Shown in pieces: positions 8,630 to 16,869 of a stretch of DNA of 64,000 nucleotides. Positions within the stretch are counted from its first letter, which is position 1, and the number at the start of each line of letters is the position of its first letter. The DNA is from Clostridium sp. 1001271st1 H5 (GTDB lineage: Bacteria > Bacillota > Clostridia > Lachnospirales > Lachnospiraceae). The notes under the pieces are model-generated. The model did not search any database and was not told the origin of the DNA. It saw only the letters and a list, made by a program, of their open reading frames with translations. Both the position numbers and the translations under genes were made by a program. The DNA lies in assembly GCF_005845215.1 (NCBI RefSeq), contig NZ_SPHO01000004.1:329198-393197 (forward strand), written 5' to 3'.

Positions 8630-8857
8630 TTAATTATTGCAATGTTTTGCCTGCTCCTGATAATAAGCAATGGTTTCCTTTAAGATTTCAGAAATTTCTT
8701 TTTTCCCATCAATATATTCTTGTACCAAATTCATGGTTCTTTCTGTTGGAGCATCTGCATCCAATGTCGCAATCGCCAAAGCGTCATTCACAATTTTTTC
8801 ACGACCAACTTTTGTTGTTTCTTTGATAGAATATTTCTTTTCGATTGTATATGCCAT
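8630..8857 (-). CDS. VbhA-like antitoxin of the Fic pair
   Basis: A 75-residue, helix-rich protein upstream of fic. Its core 'VGREKIVNDALAIATLDADA' followed by 'EYIDGKKEISEIL' matches the antitoxin-VbhA pattern. In known pairs an [S/T]xxxE[G/N] helix blocks the Fic ATP site. The best-aligned stretch here is TLDADA, with Asp for Glu and Ala for Gly/Asn, so inhibition may be weaker or use other contacts. Start chosen at the ATG after GAAGGGAAG. It is probably translated with fic from one transcript. Confidence 0.75.
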   Translation of the reverse strand: MAYTIEKKYSIKETTKVGREKIVNDALAIATLDADAPTERTMNLVQEYIDGKKEISEILKETIAYYQEQAKHCNN

Positions 8858-8965
8858 AAATACACTTCCCTTCTATCTGTTTCTATTATTTTATCACATA
8901 TCCACGCAAAAAATCAAAAAAAACGAAAACCTTTTGCATAATGTCCTTAACGAAATTGATGTAAC

Positions 8966-8996
8966 GAAAAGACCGCACAGTAAAAACAGTACGGTC
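8966..8996 (-). terminator. Intrinsic terminator after hsdM
   Basis: Inverted repeat GACCGCACAG / CAGTACGGTC-type at 8971-8996 (outer arms GACCG and CGGTC), followed on the minus strand by TTTT. It lies 8 bp past the hsdM stop and separates the restriction genes from the Fic module. Confidence 0.7.
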
Positions 8997-9003
8997 ATGA
9001 AAT

Positions 9004-10494
9004 TTAACCTTTATTCAACTGTGCCTGCAAAGCAGTAAAACTGTCCAACGCACTTTGTAAATTTTCAATGATATCATTGGCTAGCTCATCTGGAGATGGA
9101 AGATTATCAAGATCTGCTAATGACTTATCTTTAATCCAGAAAATATCCAAACTTGTCTTATCTCTTTCCATAATTTCTTCTATTGAAAACTTACGAAAAC
9201 GACCATCTGGATTATCTGCCGAATAGGTTTCTGTACGTTCATATCTGTTTTCTGGATGATAACAACAAACGAAATCTTCCAGATCAGCATCAGTCATTGG
9301 ATGCTGTTTGAGGGTAAAATGGATGTTTGTACGTAAATCATAAATCCATACCTCTTTTGTCTGACGCTGCGCACTAGCAGGACGTTTATCAAAAAACAAA
9401 ACATTCGCTTTTACACCAGGTTTATAAAAAATACCAGTAGGCAATCGAAGAATGGTATGCAAATCCGTTGTTTCCAGCAGTTTTTTCCGAACGACTTCCC
9501 CTGCACCGCCTTCAAACAGAACATTATCCGGCACAACAACTGCCGCTTTCCCTGTCGCTTTAAGAATTGTATTAATGTGCTGCACGAAATTAAGCTGTTT
9601 ATTCGAGCTGGTTGTCCAAAAATCCTGTCGATTATAAACGAGATCTTCGTCTTCCTGTTCCCCTTCTTCATTTGTAAAGGTGATAGAGGACTTTTTGCCG
9701 AACGGCGGATTGGTCATCACATAGTCTACACGATATCCTGGATCTGTCAGCAACGCATCGCCCAACGTAATCGGAACATTTCCATAAATATCACCAATAT
9801 TGTGTAAATACAGGTTCATTAGCGCCGTTTTATATGTTGCCGGAACAATTTCATTTCCGTAAAAAGTTTCATTTTTCAAAAATCCCTTCTGCTCCCTATC
9901 TAACGCATAATTGTTCGGATCAGCAAGGAAAGACTGAGCTGCAAGGAAAAATCCACCGCTTCCGCAGCAGGGATCAGCAATGGTTTTCATCGGCTCTGGA
10001 CGCAGACAACGCACCATAGCACGAATCAGCGGACGAGGTGTAAAGTATTGTCCTGCTCCGCTTTTGATATCTTCTGCATTCTTCTGCAATAAGCCTTCGT
10101 AAATTTCGCCTTTTACATCGGAGGACATTGCTACCCACTTTTCATTATTGATCATCTGTACTACACGGTACAGAATCGCCGCATTGCTGATTTTGTTAAC
10201 AGCGCCCTTGAATATCTGTCCTAAAATGCCAGCTTGTTCTCCCAGTTTTTCCAGTGTGGCTTTATATTGGTCTTCCAACTCTGCGCCTTTTAATGTATTC
10301 ATATCTGACCAAGTATAGCCAGAGGGAATCCCTGTATCCCGTTTGTAAGGTGGTTTTGCATATTCATCCGACATTTTCAGAAAAATTAGGTATGTAAGCT
10401 GTTCAAGATAATCGCCGTAAGATACGCCATCATCCCGAAGCGGATTACACATTCCCCAGACTTTTGAGATTATAGTTGTTGTTTGTTCTAACAT
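9004..10494 (-). CDS. hsdM: Type I restriction-modification methyltransferase subunit HsdM
   Basis: A 496-residue N6-adenine methyltransferase subunit. The N-terminal helical HsdM domain (about residues 1-140) precedes the catalytic domain, with the SAM-binding motif ADPCCGSGGFF near residue 175 and the catalytic NPPFG (motif IV) near residue 262. With HsdS it methylates host sites; with HsdR it forms the restriction complex. It is the last hsd gene of the operon and is separated from hsdS by an unknown membrane gene. Length and motifs are complete, so modification should be active. Confidence 0.95.
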   Translation of the reverse strand: MLEQTTTIISKVWGMCNPLRDDGVSYGDYLEQLTYLIFLKMSDEYAKPPYKRDTGIPSGYTWSDMNTLKGAELEDQYKATLEKLGEQAGILGQIFKGAVNKISNAAILYRVVQMINNEKWVAMSSDVKGEIYEGLLQKNAEDIKSGAGQYFTPRPLIRAMVRCLRPEPMKTIADPCCGSGGFFLAAQSFLADPNNYALDREQKGFLKNETFYGNEIVPATYKTALMNLYLHNIGDIYGNVPITLGDALLTDPGYRVDYVMTNPPFGKKSSITFTNEEGEQEDEDLVYNRQDFWTTSSNKQLNFVQHINTILKATGKAAVVVPDNVLFEGGAGEVVRKKLLETTDLHTILRLPTGIFYKPGVKANVLFFDKRPASAQRQTKEVWIYDLRTNIHFTLKQHPMTDADLEDFVCCYHPENRYERTETYSADNPDGRFRKFSIEEIMERDKTSLDIFWIKDKSLADLDNLPSPDELANDIIENLQSALDSFTALQAQLNKG

Positions 10495-10498
10495 GTTT

Positions 10499-11107
10499 CT
10501 ACTCCTTATTGATCACTATGGGAGATTGTACTATATAATTTTCCAAAACCATAGGTGCTGTATTTTTCGATTCGAAATGAAACTCAATTCTTTGATTGTA
10601 CTCATTCTCTAACAAATCCTTGAAATGAAGTTGAAACGCACATTTTACAGAATTGCGTTGCTCTTTGGGTAATGCAAATTCTATTCTGATATTTGAATTA
10701 CCACTTGGCATCAAACCTCCAATTGGAAATGGTCCTCGATCGTACTTTTTCGAAAAATCATCCCATTCATAAGTGTATATTATATCTTTGACTGTGCCTC
10801 GCCCAATATTTTGAACATTAAAACAGCATACATATGTCCCACCGTCAATATCTTTATCACATAATACCAATTTTAATTTATACTCATTTTGTGAAGAAGA
10901 AATTTGTTGAAATTGTAAATACGGTAAAAATTCTAACCGCTTTGTTTCTTCAAATTGAGTTTTTGATACCTCTAACTGCTCACGAGTAGCTTTTGCAGAT
11001 TTAATATTTGCCTGACAAATGGCAATTGTTGCAACCACATATACAACTGTTATTAAAAAGGTCATTGCACCACTATTCTTATTTAACCAATCAATAATCT
11101 GCATCAC
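10499..11107 (-). CDS. Membrane-anchored unknown protein inside the type I R-M operon
   Basis: A 202-residue protein with one N-terminal membrane segment (about residues 14-33, TFLITVVYVVATIAI), then a charged helical stretch (KSAKATREQLEVSKTQFEE) and a beta-rich C-terminal part. I do not recognise a domain. Its start overlaps the end of hsdS by 4 bp and its stop is 4 bp before hsdM, so it is built into the operon and translationally coupled to both. The layout (anchor, coiled coil, globular domain in the cytoplasm) resembles that of the 12254-13033 gene. A defence-accessory role is inferred from position only. Confidence 0.6.
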   Translation of the reverse strand: MMQIIDWLNKNSGAMTFLITVVYVVATIAICQANIKSAKATREQLEVSKTQFEETKRLEFLPYLQFQQISSSQNEYKLKLVLCDKDIDGGTYVCCFNVQNIGRGTVKDIIYTYEWDDFSKKYDRGPFPIGGLMPSGNSNIRIEFALPKEQRNSVKCAFQLHFKDLLENEYNQRIEFHFESKNTAPMVLENYIVQSPIVINKE

Positions 11108-12231
11108 ACTAACCTTCCTTCAAACGCTTGTTTTAGAATACTTTGACGCATGGCTTCTGCCTGTTGCAAAGATTGCTCAATCATTTTTTCAATTTGGTTG
11201 CAGACGGATAGTTGGGACTCAATTTTTAGTACAACAGTATTTTGTTTAGAAATACTTATAATTGGAACAGGAACTTTTAGTAGGGATTGCCCTGTTAAAT
11301 GCTTTATTCCTGTTCCAGTGAAATATTTTTCTAATTCTCCTGTTTGTGATATAAACCACAAATAATACATATAAAGCTTGGGATTTTCACCATTTTTAAA
11401 ACGAACTCTATGTAGTGCTTTCTGATAAAAAATACTATCATTTCGATCCCAAACAGCACATCTCCCAGGTTCTCCACCCTCGCAAATTATAAGATCTCCA
11501 TATTTAATACTATATTTTTCAATTTCTTTTGTCTCAATACGCATTTTTAGCAAATCAGATAAATCAAACGAAAACCATCGGACATTAATATTACGAATAT
11601 ATTGTTCTGGCAGACCTACATTTTTTTCTTTATCAAGCATCTTACCCAGACGTGAAGTCATAATACTCCCAAATGGCTCAAATGTATCAGCACAGGAAAA
11701 CGCCTCTTTCAGCACCGCCTGACGGTAGACTGCAAGCTGCTGCTTCGTGGTTTTCAGCGTTTCAACTGCCTTATCCAGTTCGGAGAACAACTCCTCAATC
11801 CTTGCGACAATCCTCTCTTGCTCTGGTAGTGAAGGAATAATTAACTTGGATTGTTTTAATATTTGAGCATTTAAATGCGGTGTACCCGTTCCTTTTTTTT
11901 GAGTATTTAATAGTGTATATTTACTTTGAATAAAGTACCTTAGATATTCTCTCGTTAAACCGTCTGCACTAATTTTGGAGAGCGTAGACCCTACTACTCC
12001 TTTGATGGCTCGTCCAGTAAGACCAGATCGAGAGCCATCGCATACGATAAGTAAATCACCATCATCACAAAGCACGCACTTTTCTGGAGAAGCATAACTA
12101 TCAATAATTCCCTTTTCAAAAGCCTTTATGTCTACATATGGTAAAAAACCATCTTCTATTTCCTTACTTTGTTTTTGGGGCTTTTTACCTTTTTCCATAT
12201 GTAGAATTGTTCCGAGTTCAACTTGATTCAT
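11104..12231 (-). CDS. hsdS: Type I restriction-modification specificity subunit HsdS
   Basis: A 375-residue specificity subunit with two target-recognition domains. Each is followed by a conserved helix: 'LPEQERIVARIEELFSELDK' in the centre, where a long coiled coil extends to 'AVYRQAVLKEAFS', and 'AEAMRQSILKQAFEGRLV' at the end. Each recognition domain reads half of a bipartite DNA site. It starts with 'LGTILHMEKGKKP' typical of the first domain. Intact, of normal length. Its stop overlaps the next gene by 4 bp. Confidence 0.93.
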   Translation of the reverse strand: MNQVELGTILHMEKGKKPQKQSKEIEDGFLPYVDIKAFEKGIIDSYASPEKCVLCDDGDLLIVCDGSRSGLTGRAIKGVVGSTLSKISADGLTREYLRYFIQSKYTLLNTQKKGTGTPHLNAQILKQSKLIIPSLPEQERIVARIEELFSELDKAVETLKTTKQQLAVYRQAVLKEAFSCADTFEPFGSIMTSRLGKMLDKEKNVGLPEQYIRNINVRWFSFDLSDLLKMRIETKEIEKYSIKYGDLIICEGGEPGRCAVWDRNDSIFYQKALHRVRFKNGENPKLYMYYLWFISQTGELEKYFTGTGIKHLTGQSLLKVPVPIISISKQNTVVLKIESQLSVCNQIEKMIEQSLQQAEAMRQSILKQAFEGRLV

Positions 12232-12253
12232 TCACATTTTCTCCTTAATTAAA

Positions 12254-13033
12254 TTATGCTTCTTTTAGTTCAATATCTGCCCATTGATAGTTTCTCATTA
12301 TTGCGTATCTATCTTTTAGAGGAGAAACTAAAGATTCATCAATATTGGATTTTAGTTGTCTATAATCACTTTCACTTATTGAAAATGTAAAAGAATATTT
12401 AACAGACTCATTTTTATAAAATGTTTCTATTTCTATCCTATACTGACCTATATTCCAAAAGAACTCCTTTTCAATAATTGATTTAGCCTTTTTGTATTCT
12501 TCTAAAGATTGATATTCGCTTAATGCCTCTGCATAATCTGCATAATCTTTGCGTATTCGTACTATATTTTCAAATAAAGGTTTAGTTTCCTGCATAAAAG
12601 TTTTTCCAAAAGAGTCAAAAACATCTGCAAATTCTATAAAAGCACACATGATACTATCTTCCTCAATTCGAAAAGGATGTGCTGTTTCCGTTGTTTGTAG
12701 AGCATTTCCTGCTATATTTTGGTAAACTGGAGATCTGAAACTCGACCATAACAAATTTAATTTTGCATCATCCTTTTGTCGATTGATCTGAACAGTAACT
12801 TTTTTAACCGAAATAGGTTTATTTATTGCTTCATATACACCATCAATTTGCAAATATGAACCACTTTGATTGAATAAAAGTTTTGCTTTACCATTTGAAA
12901 TATAATTAAGTTTTGCTTTTTTAAACCACTTTTTCCAAATCGCCTGTACTATAGGAATAATGATTGCAATAGCAGCCAATATAACTGCCAGTAATTCATA
13001 AAAAGTCATTGGAGTATCAAAATCAATTGCCAT
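12254..13033 (-). CDS. Second membrane-anchored unknown protein inside the R-M operon
   Basis: A 259-residue protein with an N-terminal membrane segment (about residues 12-31, LLAVILAAIAIIIPIV) flanked by basic residues (KKWFKKAK), then a beta-rich domain and helices with many Lys/Glu. No known domain is recognised. GGAG lies before the ATG. Its start overlaps the short duplicated hsdR fragment, and its end is 22 bp before hsdS. Along with the 10499-11107 gene it makes two topologically similar membrane proteins in one hsd operon; these could be cargo swapped into the locus or functional partners of restriction. Confidence 0.6.
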   Translation of the reverse strand: MAIDFDTPMTFYELLAVILAAIAIIIPIVQAIWKKWFKKAKLNYISNGKAKLLFNQSGSYLQIDGVYEAINKPISVKKVTVQINRQKDDAKLNLLWSSFRSPVYQNIAGNALQTTETAHPFRIEEDSIMCAFIEFADVFDSFGKTFMQETKPLFENIVRIRKDYADYAEALSEYQSLEEYKKAKSIIEKEFFWNIGQYRIEIETFYKNESVKYSFTFSISESDYRQLKSNIDESLVSPLKDRYAIMRNYQWADIELKEA

Positions 13034-13275
13034 AGTATTTCTCCTTTATGCTACCAATTCCATATTTCATTTCCTCTAAAATTTCTTTATACTGTTCTCC
13101 AAATGCTTCACAAAAGCCAAACAATCCACCTTTTCTATCAAATGGTGTCAGGTCCAAATCCTCCGGCAGAATGCTCAAAGAACTTGCAATATGGTCTTTA
13201 ATCAACCGCAACCTCTCCATCTGTTCCCCAGAAAAATATACTACGCCTGCGGTTTTGTTTAAGCGTCCACTGAGT
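13023..13275 (-). pseudogene. Duplicated 3' end of hsdR
   Basis: A 65-codon frame (13023-13220) repeats the C terminus of HsdR: 'LRLIKDHIASSLSILPEDLD' is shared exactly, then both continue with small changes (FDRKGGLFGF here, FDKKGGLLGF in HsdR). Nucleotide likeness continues upstream to about 13275 and then stops. It cannot code for a nuclease. It is best read as the scar of a recombination that inserted or exchanged the intervening gene (13316-13672) using hsdR homology; the divergence between copies suggests they came from different hsdR alleles rather than a fresh duplication. Confidence 0.8.
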
Positions 13276-13315
13276 GAATTCTGTTATCATAGCAACAGGA
13301 TAAAGGTTGATGTTT

Positions 13316-13672
13316 TTATCTAGTCCAATTACTTGTATCCATTATTTTAAACTTGCAAAAAGGACATCGATAATCGTTTCCCCCAAAATCTTGCAATGGC
13401 AGTAACTTTTTCTTATCTGCCCAACAAGCTGCACAATATTTAATCGGTTTTTTATCCGATTTCCTGGTTATAAAAGGATCTACATGATACTCAATATCAT
13501 CTTCGATATCCTTCTGGCTTTTTAATTCTTTATTTTCTGCTTTTAATTTTATGATTTCTTCTTGCATTTCAAGAGCTTGTGCGCTTAAATCTAATAATTG
13601 TCTGTATAAGTCGATGTTGTCAACTTTTTGTGCCATATTAAGTACATCTTTAAAAGCATCATAAAACCCCAT
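13316..13672 (-). CDS. Small coiled-coil/zinc-ribbon protein inserted after hsdR
   Basis: A 118-residue protein. Residues 10-60 form a helical coiled coil (LDLSAQALEMQEEIIKLKAE); the C-terminal part carries two cysteine pairs, YCAAC and CPFC, about 25 residues apart, with the look of a zinc ribbon. This layout is common in small proteins found near restriction and anti-phage loci. It lies 12 bp after hsdR and is bounded on the other side by the duplicated hsdR tail, so it entered as part of a cassette. Function unknown. Confidence 0.65.
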   Translation of the reverse strand: MGFYDAFKDVLNMAQKVDNIDLYRQLLDLSAQALEMQEEIIKLKAENKELKSQKDIEDDIEYHVDPFITRKSDKKPIKYCAACWADKKKLLPLQDFGGNDYRCPFCKFKIMDTSNWTR

Positions 13673-13684
13673 ACTTTTACTCCT

Positions 13685-16423
13685 TTACGCCACCAATTCT
13701 ATATTCATTTCCTCTAAAATTTCTTCATACTGTTCTCCAAATGCTTCGTAGAAGCCAAGCAGTCCACCTTTTTTATCAAATGGTGTCAGATCCAAATCCT
13801 CCGGCAGAATACTCAAAGAACTTGCAATATGGTCTTTAATCAACCTCAACCATTCCATCTGTACCTCGGTAAAATGTACTGCACCTGCGTTTCGTCTGAG
13901 CGTCCACTTCATAAAGTTGTAATTCACCTTATCAGCAAATGGAGAAAGCTGATCCGTATACCCCATCTCAAAGCGAATGATAGAAATAAGGTCAGTAAGC
14001 TGTGCCATTACACCTTTTTTTACTTTATCTGGCTTCTTAATGGCATAGCAATCCCACAGACGTTCCACGGTGATACCTTTTGACTTGAGTTTTGCGTATA
14101 ATGCTTTCAGTTGTTCTACCGCCATCGCACGGTTTGCATAGGATTCGCTGTAAATGATACGCAAAGCAATGATTTCATCCCTGTTTTCTTCAATAAAAGT
14201 ACGGAATGTCTGTATCACACGGTCAGCAGTTTCCTCTTTCTGCACATCATATCCGGCAAACAAAACCGAATCCAGATTTACATTATCAATAATCTGGTCA
14301 TGACTCCGGCGGACATTTTCAATAAAATCACGTGTATCAGGATTCATAAATGGTGCTACTGCCTGCGCAATTAAATCTTTTTGTGCTTGTTTCAGTGCTT
14401 CATCCGATGGTGTTTCGGTTTTTGTATCTGCCTTAGCCTTTTCTGTAATCACATCTTCGTCAAAGGCATTGAGCAGATTTTCTGCAACTTTTTCCGCACT
14501 TTCTCCCACTACTTCTTTAAACTGCTTCCGTTCAGAATTGTTCATCTGGCTATTTAAACGTATGATACGGTTTGCCAATGAGGTAAGTGTATCATCGTCT
14601 TTAGAACCCAGTGCTACATTCATCATCAATTCTTTCATGGAAACATAAGGTTGCCTTTCCAGTGGACGGGTGTCACACTTTTTGGACTTGGTAACACCCA
14701 CTGCATCTACAATCACAAAATGATCTTTGTTCTCCGTTGCAGAAGGCGTGACCTTTTGCAGATCATCTTTTCCCAGTGTACGAGTGCCACGCCCTTTCAT
14801 TTGTTCAAAATAATTTTTACTGCGAACATCACGCATAAAAATCAGGCATTCAATGGGTTTTACATCAGTACCAGTAGCAATCATATCAACTGTGACAGCA
14901 ATTCTAGGATTATAGTCATTTCGAAAAGAACTAAGTACAGATTCTGGATTTTCTGCAGAATATGTAATTTTACGGCAAAAATCATTTCCTTCTCCGAATT
15001 CGTCCCGCACCATCTGGACAATATCATCCGCATGGCTGTCCGTCTTTGCAAAAATAAGGGTTTTCGGTACTTCTTTTCTTCGTGGAAATAACGTCGTAAA
15101 TAAATTTTCTTTGAAAGTACGAATCACAGTCCTAATTTGACTAGGATTGACGATATCTCTGTCAAGCTGCGGCGGAACATAATCAACATCTTCGTCCATC
15201 TGCATCCAGCGTTTTTCACGTGACAGACGGTTACGATGTTCAATCACCTGCTTCATCAGATGTGCCCCGTTTTTTGTGATTTCAGTTTCAATCAGAAAAA
15301 TATCTTCACCTACATTGACACCGTCTATAATCGCCTGTTCACGGGGATATTCGCTGACGATATTTTCATCAAAAAAGGCAAAAGTTCTCTTATCTGGTGT
15401 AGCAGTCAGCCCAATGATAAAAGAATCAAAATAGGAAAGCACCTGACTCCACACATTATAAATAGAGCGATGACATTCGTCCACAATAATACAATCAAAA
15501 AATTCTGGAGGATATTTTGCATTATATACCACTTCTTTTGGCGCCTTGGTATTGGCAGTTGCATATTCTGCAAAGGATGTTTCCTCAGCAGATTCATCCA
15601 ATTCTTCACCTTTGAGGATAGAATACATTCTTTGAATCGTGCTGATGCAAATCTGAACATCAGAAGGAATATAAGAAGATTTCAATCGACGTACTCCATA
15701 AAGCTGAGAAAAAGAGCGGGGATCATCATTTGGTGTATAAGCAAGAAATTCACGCTCTGCTTGTTCTCCAAGACTTTTGGTATCCACCAAAAATAAAATA
15801 CGATTCATCTTACCGTATTTCAACAAACGATATGCTGCTGTAATCGCCGTAAATGTTTTGCCTGCACCAGTTGCCATTTGTACCAACGCTTTCGGACGAT
15901 TATTGGCAAAAGAATTATCCAAATTTTGAATGGCGTTAATCTGGCATTTTCGAAATCCGGTTTCATCAAGCGGAGGAAAATGCTTCATATTGTTCCGGAT
16001 CGTATCCTGACTTGCAAGCAATAACTCCAAGGTTTCTGGTCTGTGAAATGAAAAGACTGTACGGGAACGGAACTTGATATCTTTATAATCCGTAAATCGG
16101 ATTAGCTTGTCCGTCGCTTCATAGGCAAATCGAATGGAATATTCCGTTTTTATCCACTTAAAGGTACTATTCGCATAACGTGCAGACTGTTCTTCTACAG
16201 TGGTGATATTCTCGCCTGCATTGCTCGGTTTTGCTTCAATAACACCAACCGGTTTTCCATTCACAAAAAGCGCATAATCGACCGGACCAGTATTTGTTGG
16301 AAACTCACGCACAGCAATGCCAAGGGAAGCCATTGGATTTAATTGCTTCAAATCTTGTACCGTCCAGCCGGATTGTTCTAATTTTTTATCGATCGATAGT
16401 CTTGCTTTCTGTTCAGGTGTCAT
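13685..16423 (-). CDS. hsdR: Type I restriction endonuclease/translocase subunit HsdR
   Basis: A 912-residue subunit that translocates and cleaves unmodified DNA. The N-terminal nuclease shows the D...ExK pattern (VDYALF then GVIEAK) at about residues 45-65. The superfamily 2 motor has Walker A ATGAGKT near residue 185, DECH near residue 316 and the motif VI region 'QMKGRGTRT' near residue 540. The C-terminal helical domain would contact HsdM/HsdS. Its start overlaps the regulator gene by 4 bp. All key residues are present. Its 3' end is repeated 650 bp downstream. Confidence 0.95.
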   Translation of the reverse strand: MTPEQKARLSIDKKLEQSGWTVQDLKQLNPMASLGIAVREFPTNTGPVDYALFVNGKPVGVIEAKPSNAGENITTVEEQSARYANSTFKWIKTEYSIRFAYEATDKLIRFTDYKDIKFRSRTVFSFHRPETLELLLASQDTIRNNMKHFPPLDETGFRKCQINAIQNLDNSFANNRPKALVQMATGAGKTFTAITAAYRLLKYGKMNRILFLVDTKSLGEQAEREFLAYTPNDDPRSFSQLYGVRRLKSSYIPSDVQICISTIQRMYSILKGEELDESAEETSFAEYATANTKAPKEVVYNAKYPPEFFDCIIVDECHRSIYNVWSQVLSYFDSFIIGLTATPDKRTFAFFDENIVSEYPREQAIIDGVNVGEDIFLIETEITKNGAHLMKQVIEHRNRLSREKRWMQMDEDVDYVPPQLDRDIVNPSQIRTVIRTFKENLFTTLFPRRKEVPKTLIFAKTDSHADDIVQMVRDEFGEGNDFCRKITYSAENPESVLSSFRNDYNPRIAVTVDMIATGTDVKPIECLIFMRDVRSKNYFEQMKGRGTRTLGKDDLQKVTPSATENKDHFVIVDAVGVTKSKKCDTRPLERQPYVSMKELMMNVALGSKDDDTLTSLANRIIRLNSQMNNSERKQFKEVVGESAEKVAENLLNAFDEDVITEKAKADTKTETPSDEALKQAQKDLIAQAVAPFMNPDTRDFIENVRRSHDQIIDNVNLDSVLFAGYDVQKEETADRVIQTFRTFIEENRDEIIALRIIYSESYANRAMAVEQLKALYAKLKSKGITVERLWDCYAIKKPDKVKKGVMAQLTDLISIIRFEMGYTDQLSPFADKVNYNFMKWTLRRNAGAVHFTEVQMEWLRLIKDHIASSLSILPEDLDLTPFDKKGGLLGFYEAFGEQYEEILEEMNIELVA

Positions 16424-16647
16424 TGTTTATTCACCTCTTCATGTTCATCGGGTATAAACTCTAAAATATCATCTACGCCACAGCACATTGCTCGACATAT
16501 ACTTTCTACACTTTCTAAGGAAATATAGCTGCCCCTTTTCATACGAGTAATGATATTTGCCGAAAAACCTGCCTGTTCCATTAACTGAGCATTGCTCATA
16601 TCTCTTTCAATCATCATATGAAAAAGTTTTTTATAACTGACAGCCAT
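16420..16647 (-). CDS. XRE family helix-turn-helix regulator of the R-M operon
   Basis: A 75-residue DNA-binding protein. ATG 16647 is chosen because TATGGAGG lies just upstream; the frame extends to 16827 without a ribosome site and across the promoter. The helix-turn-helix is 'MSNAQLMEQAGFSANIITRM' followed by the conserved 'ISLESVESICRAM', as in Cro/C-protein-like repressors. It overlaps hsdR by 4 bp. A palindrome inside its own promoter suggests autorepression, delaying HsdR in a new host as control proteins do in other R-M systems; that function is inferred. Confidence 0.85.
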   Translation of the reverse strand: MAVSYKKLFHMMIERDMSNAQLMEQAGFSANIITRMKRGSYISLESVESICRAMCCGVDDILEFIPDEHEEVNKQ

Positions 16648-16684
16648 ATTATTTCCTCCATACACAGATATACATTTAAATTGT

Positions 16685-16713
16685 ATTATATCACGAAAGC
16701 GTGAAAATATCAA
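16685..16713 (-). promoter_or_regulatory. Promoter with embedded operator for the xre-hsd operon
   Basis: On the minus strand: -35 TTGATA (16708-16713), a 17-base spacer, and -10 TATAAT (16685-16690). The spacer contains the palindrome TCACGAAAGCGTGA (16691-16704), well placed to block RNA polymerase when bound. The start codon of the regulator is about 37 bp downstream. Confidence 0.8.
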
Positions 16714-16869
16714 TTTAGACAAAATATTGGGGATAAAACAAGTATCAGAAATTTTACCGATACTTGTTTTAATACAATTCAGTTTTTGACCCTTGATAAC
16801 ATGATGCCTTTTTGGAATGTGTTTCAATGTTAAAAGTGACGATCAGCTTTTTACTCCATTCTTATTCGT

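Noticed and set aside
16648..16827. N-terminal extension of the XRE regulator
   Set aside because: The extension crosses a consensus promoter and lacks a ribosome site; ATG 16647 has a strong one.
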